A stretch of DNA of 5,459 nucleotides. Origin: Acetatifactor sp. Lineage in GTDB: Bacteria > Bacillota > Clostridia > Lachnospirales > Lachnospiraceae. Below are positions 5,376-5,459 of this stretch, one piece after another; positions within the stretch are counted from its first letter, which is position 1; each line of letters opens with the position of its first letter. The notes beneath the pieces are model-generated. The model was not told the DNA's origin, made no database searches, and saw nothing but the letters and a program-made list of their open reading frames with translations. A program made the translations under genes and the position numbers. Location: contig JAILPF010000174.1 in assembly GCA_024699575.1 (NCBI GenBank), positions 1 to 5,459 on the forward strand. The letters are read 5' to 3'.

Positions 5376-5459
5376 GCAAATTCATTATTGTATTAATGAG
5401 TCAACGGGTGCAGCAATTTGAAATGACCCAAATGCCGAATATTTGATATTGAGTCAATG

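Larger units (their letters stand above)
5279..5446 (+). pseudogene. Possible remnant of a serine hydrolase/beta-lactamase-like C-terminus
   Basis: An open frame of 55 codons after an in-frame TGA at 5276, ending at TGA 5444-5446 with another in-frame TGA two codons on. The peptide has a two-strand pattern (YAMLVICDRKFIIVLMSQ) and a following helix-like stretch, which resembles the last strands of class A beta-lactamase-like serine hydrolases. There is no convincing start codon with a ribosome binding site, and the catalytic parts are absent. If real, it is a decayed gene tail. The resemblance is by eye, weak, and could be chance. Confidence 0.2.

Overview
The window reads as chromosome or accessory-region DNA from a Gram-positive anaerobe, most likely a Clostridia member such as Lachnospiraceae. 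The basis is moderate GC by eye, strong AGGAGG-type ribosome binding sites, a consensus sigma-A promoter, short spacers between same-strand genes, and protein families common there. The taxonomic call is inference. Every supported gene is on the + strand.

Layout. (1) nt 2-1153: C-terminal two thirds of an AMP-forming acyl-CoA synthetase, cut by the window edge. (2) nt 1154-1479: a regulatory region with no long gene. It has a near-perfect promoter (TTGACA, 17 nt, TATACT), a 38-codon leader ORF with its own ribosome binding site, and a 17-bp intrinsic terminator. An 11-nt segment inside the leader ORF is exactly complementary to the left arm of that terminator, so an antiterminator and the terminator exclude each other. 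This is the layout of a leader-peptide transcription attenuator. (3) nt 1480-5255: five tightly packed genes. They encode a class I SAM-dependent methyltransferase, a RimJ/RimL-type GNAT acetyltransferase, two dissimilar nucleoside phosphorylase/nucleosidase-superfamily proteins and an ANT(6)-type aminoglycoside adenylyltransferase homologue. Gaps are 23 nt, a 1-nt overlap, 23 nt and 11 nt. (4) nt 5256-5459: no intact gene and no terminator. It has one open but start-less reading frame that may be the tail of a decayed serine-hydrolase gene, and a small palindrome.

How they may work together. Four enzyme classes that modify or cleave small molecules (methyl transfer, acetyl transfer, glycosidic-bond cleavage, adenylylation) sit behind one ribosome-sensing attenuator. 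The simplest reading is a translation-inhibitor-inducible detoxification or resistance operon: an antibiotic stalls the leader ribosome, the antiterminator forms, and the operon is transcribed. Both nucleoside phosphorylase-like proteins appear to lack the arginines that bind phosphate in true phosphorylases, so they may be hydrolases or use a non-standard substrate. The attenuator architecture is visible in the sequence. The drug-response role and the substrate (a nucleoside or aminoglycoside-like antibiotic) are inference.
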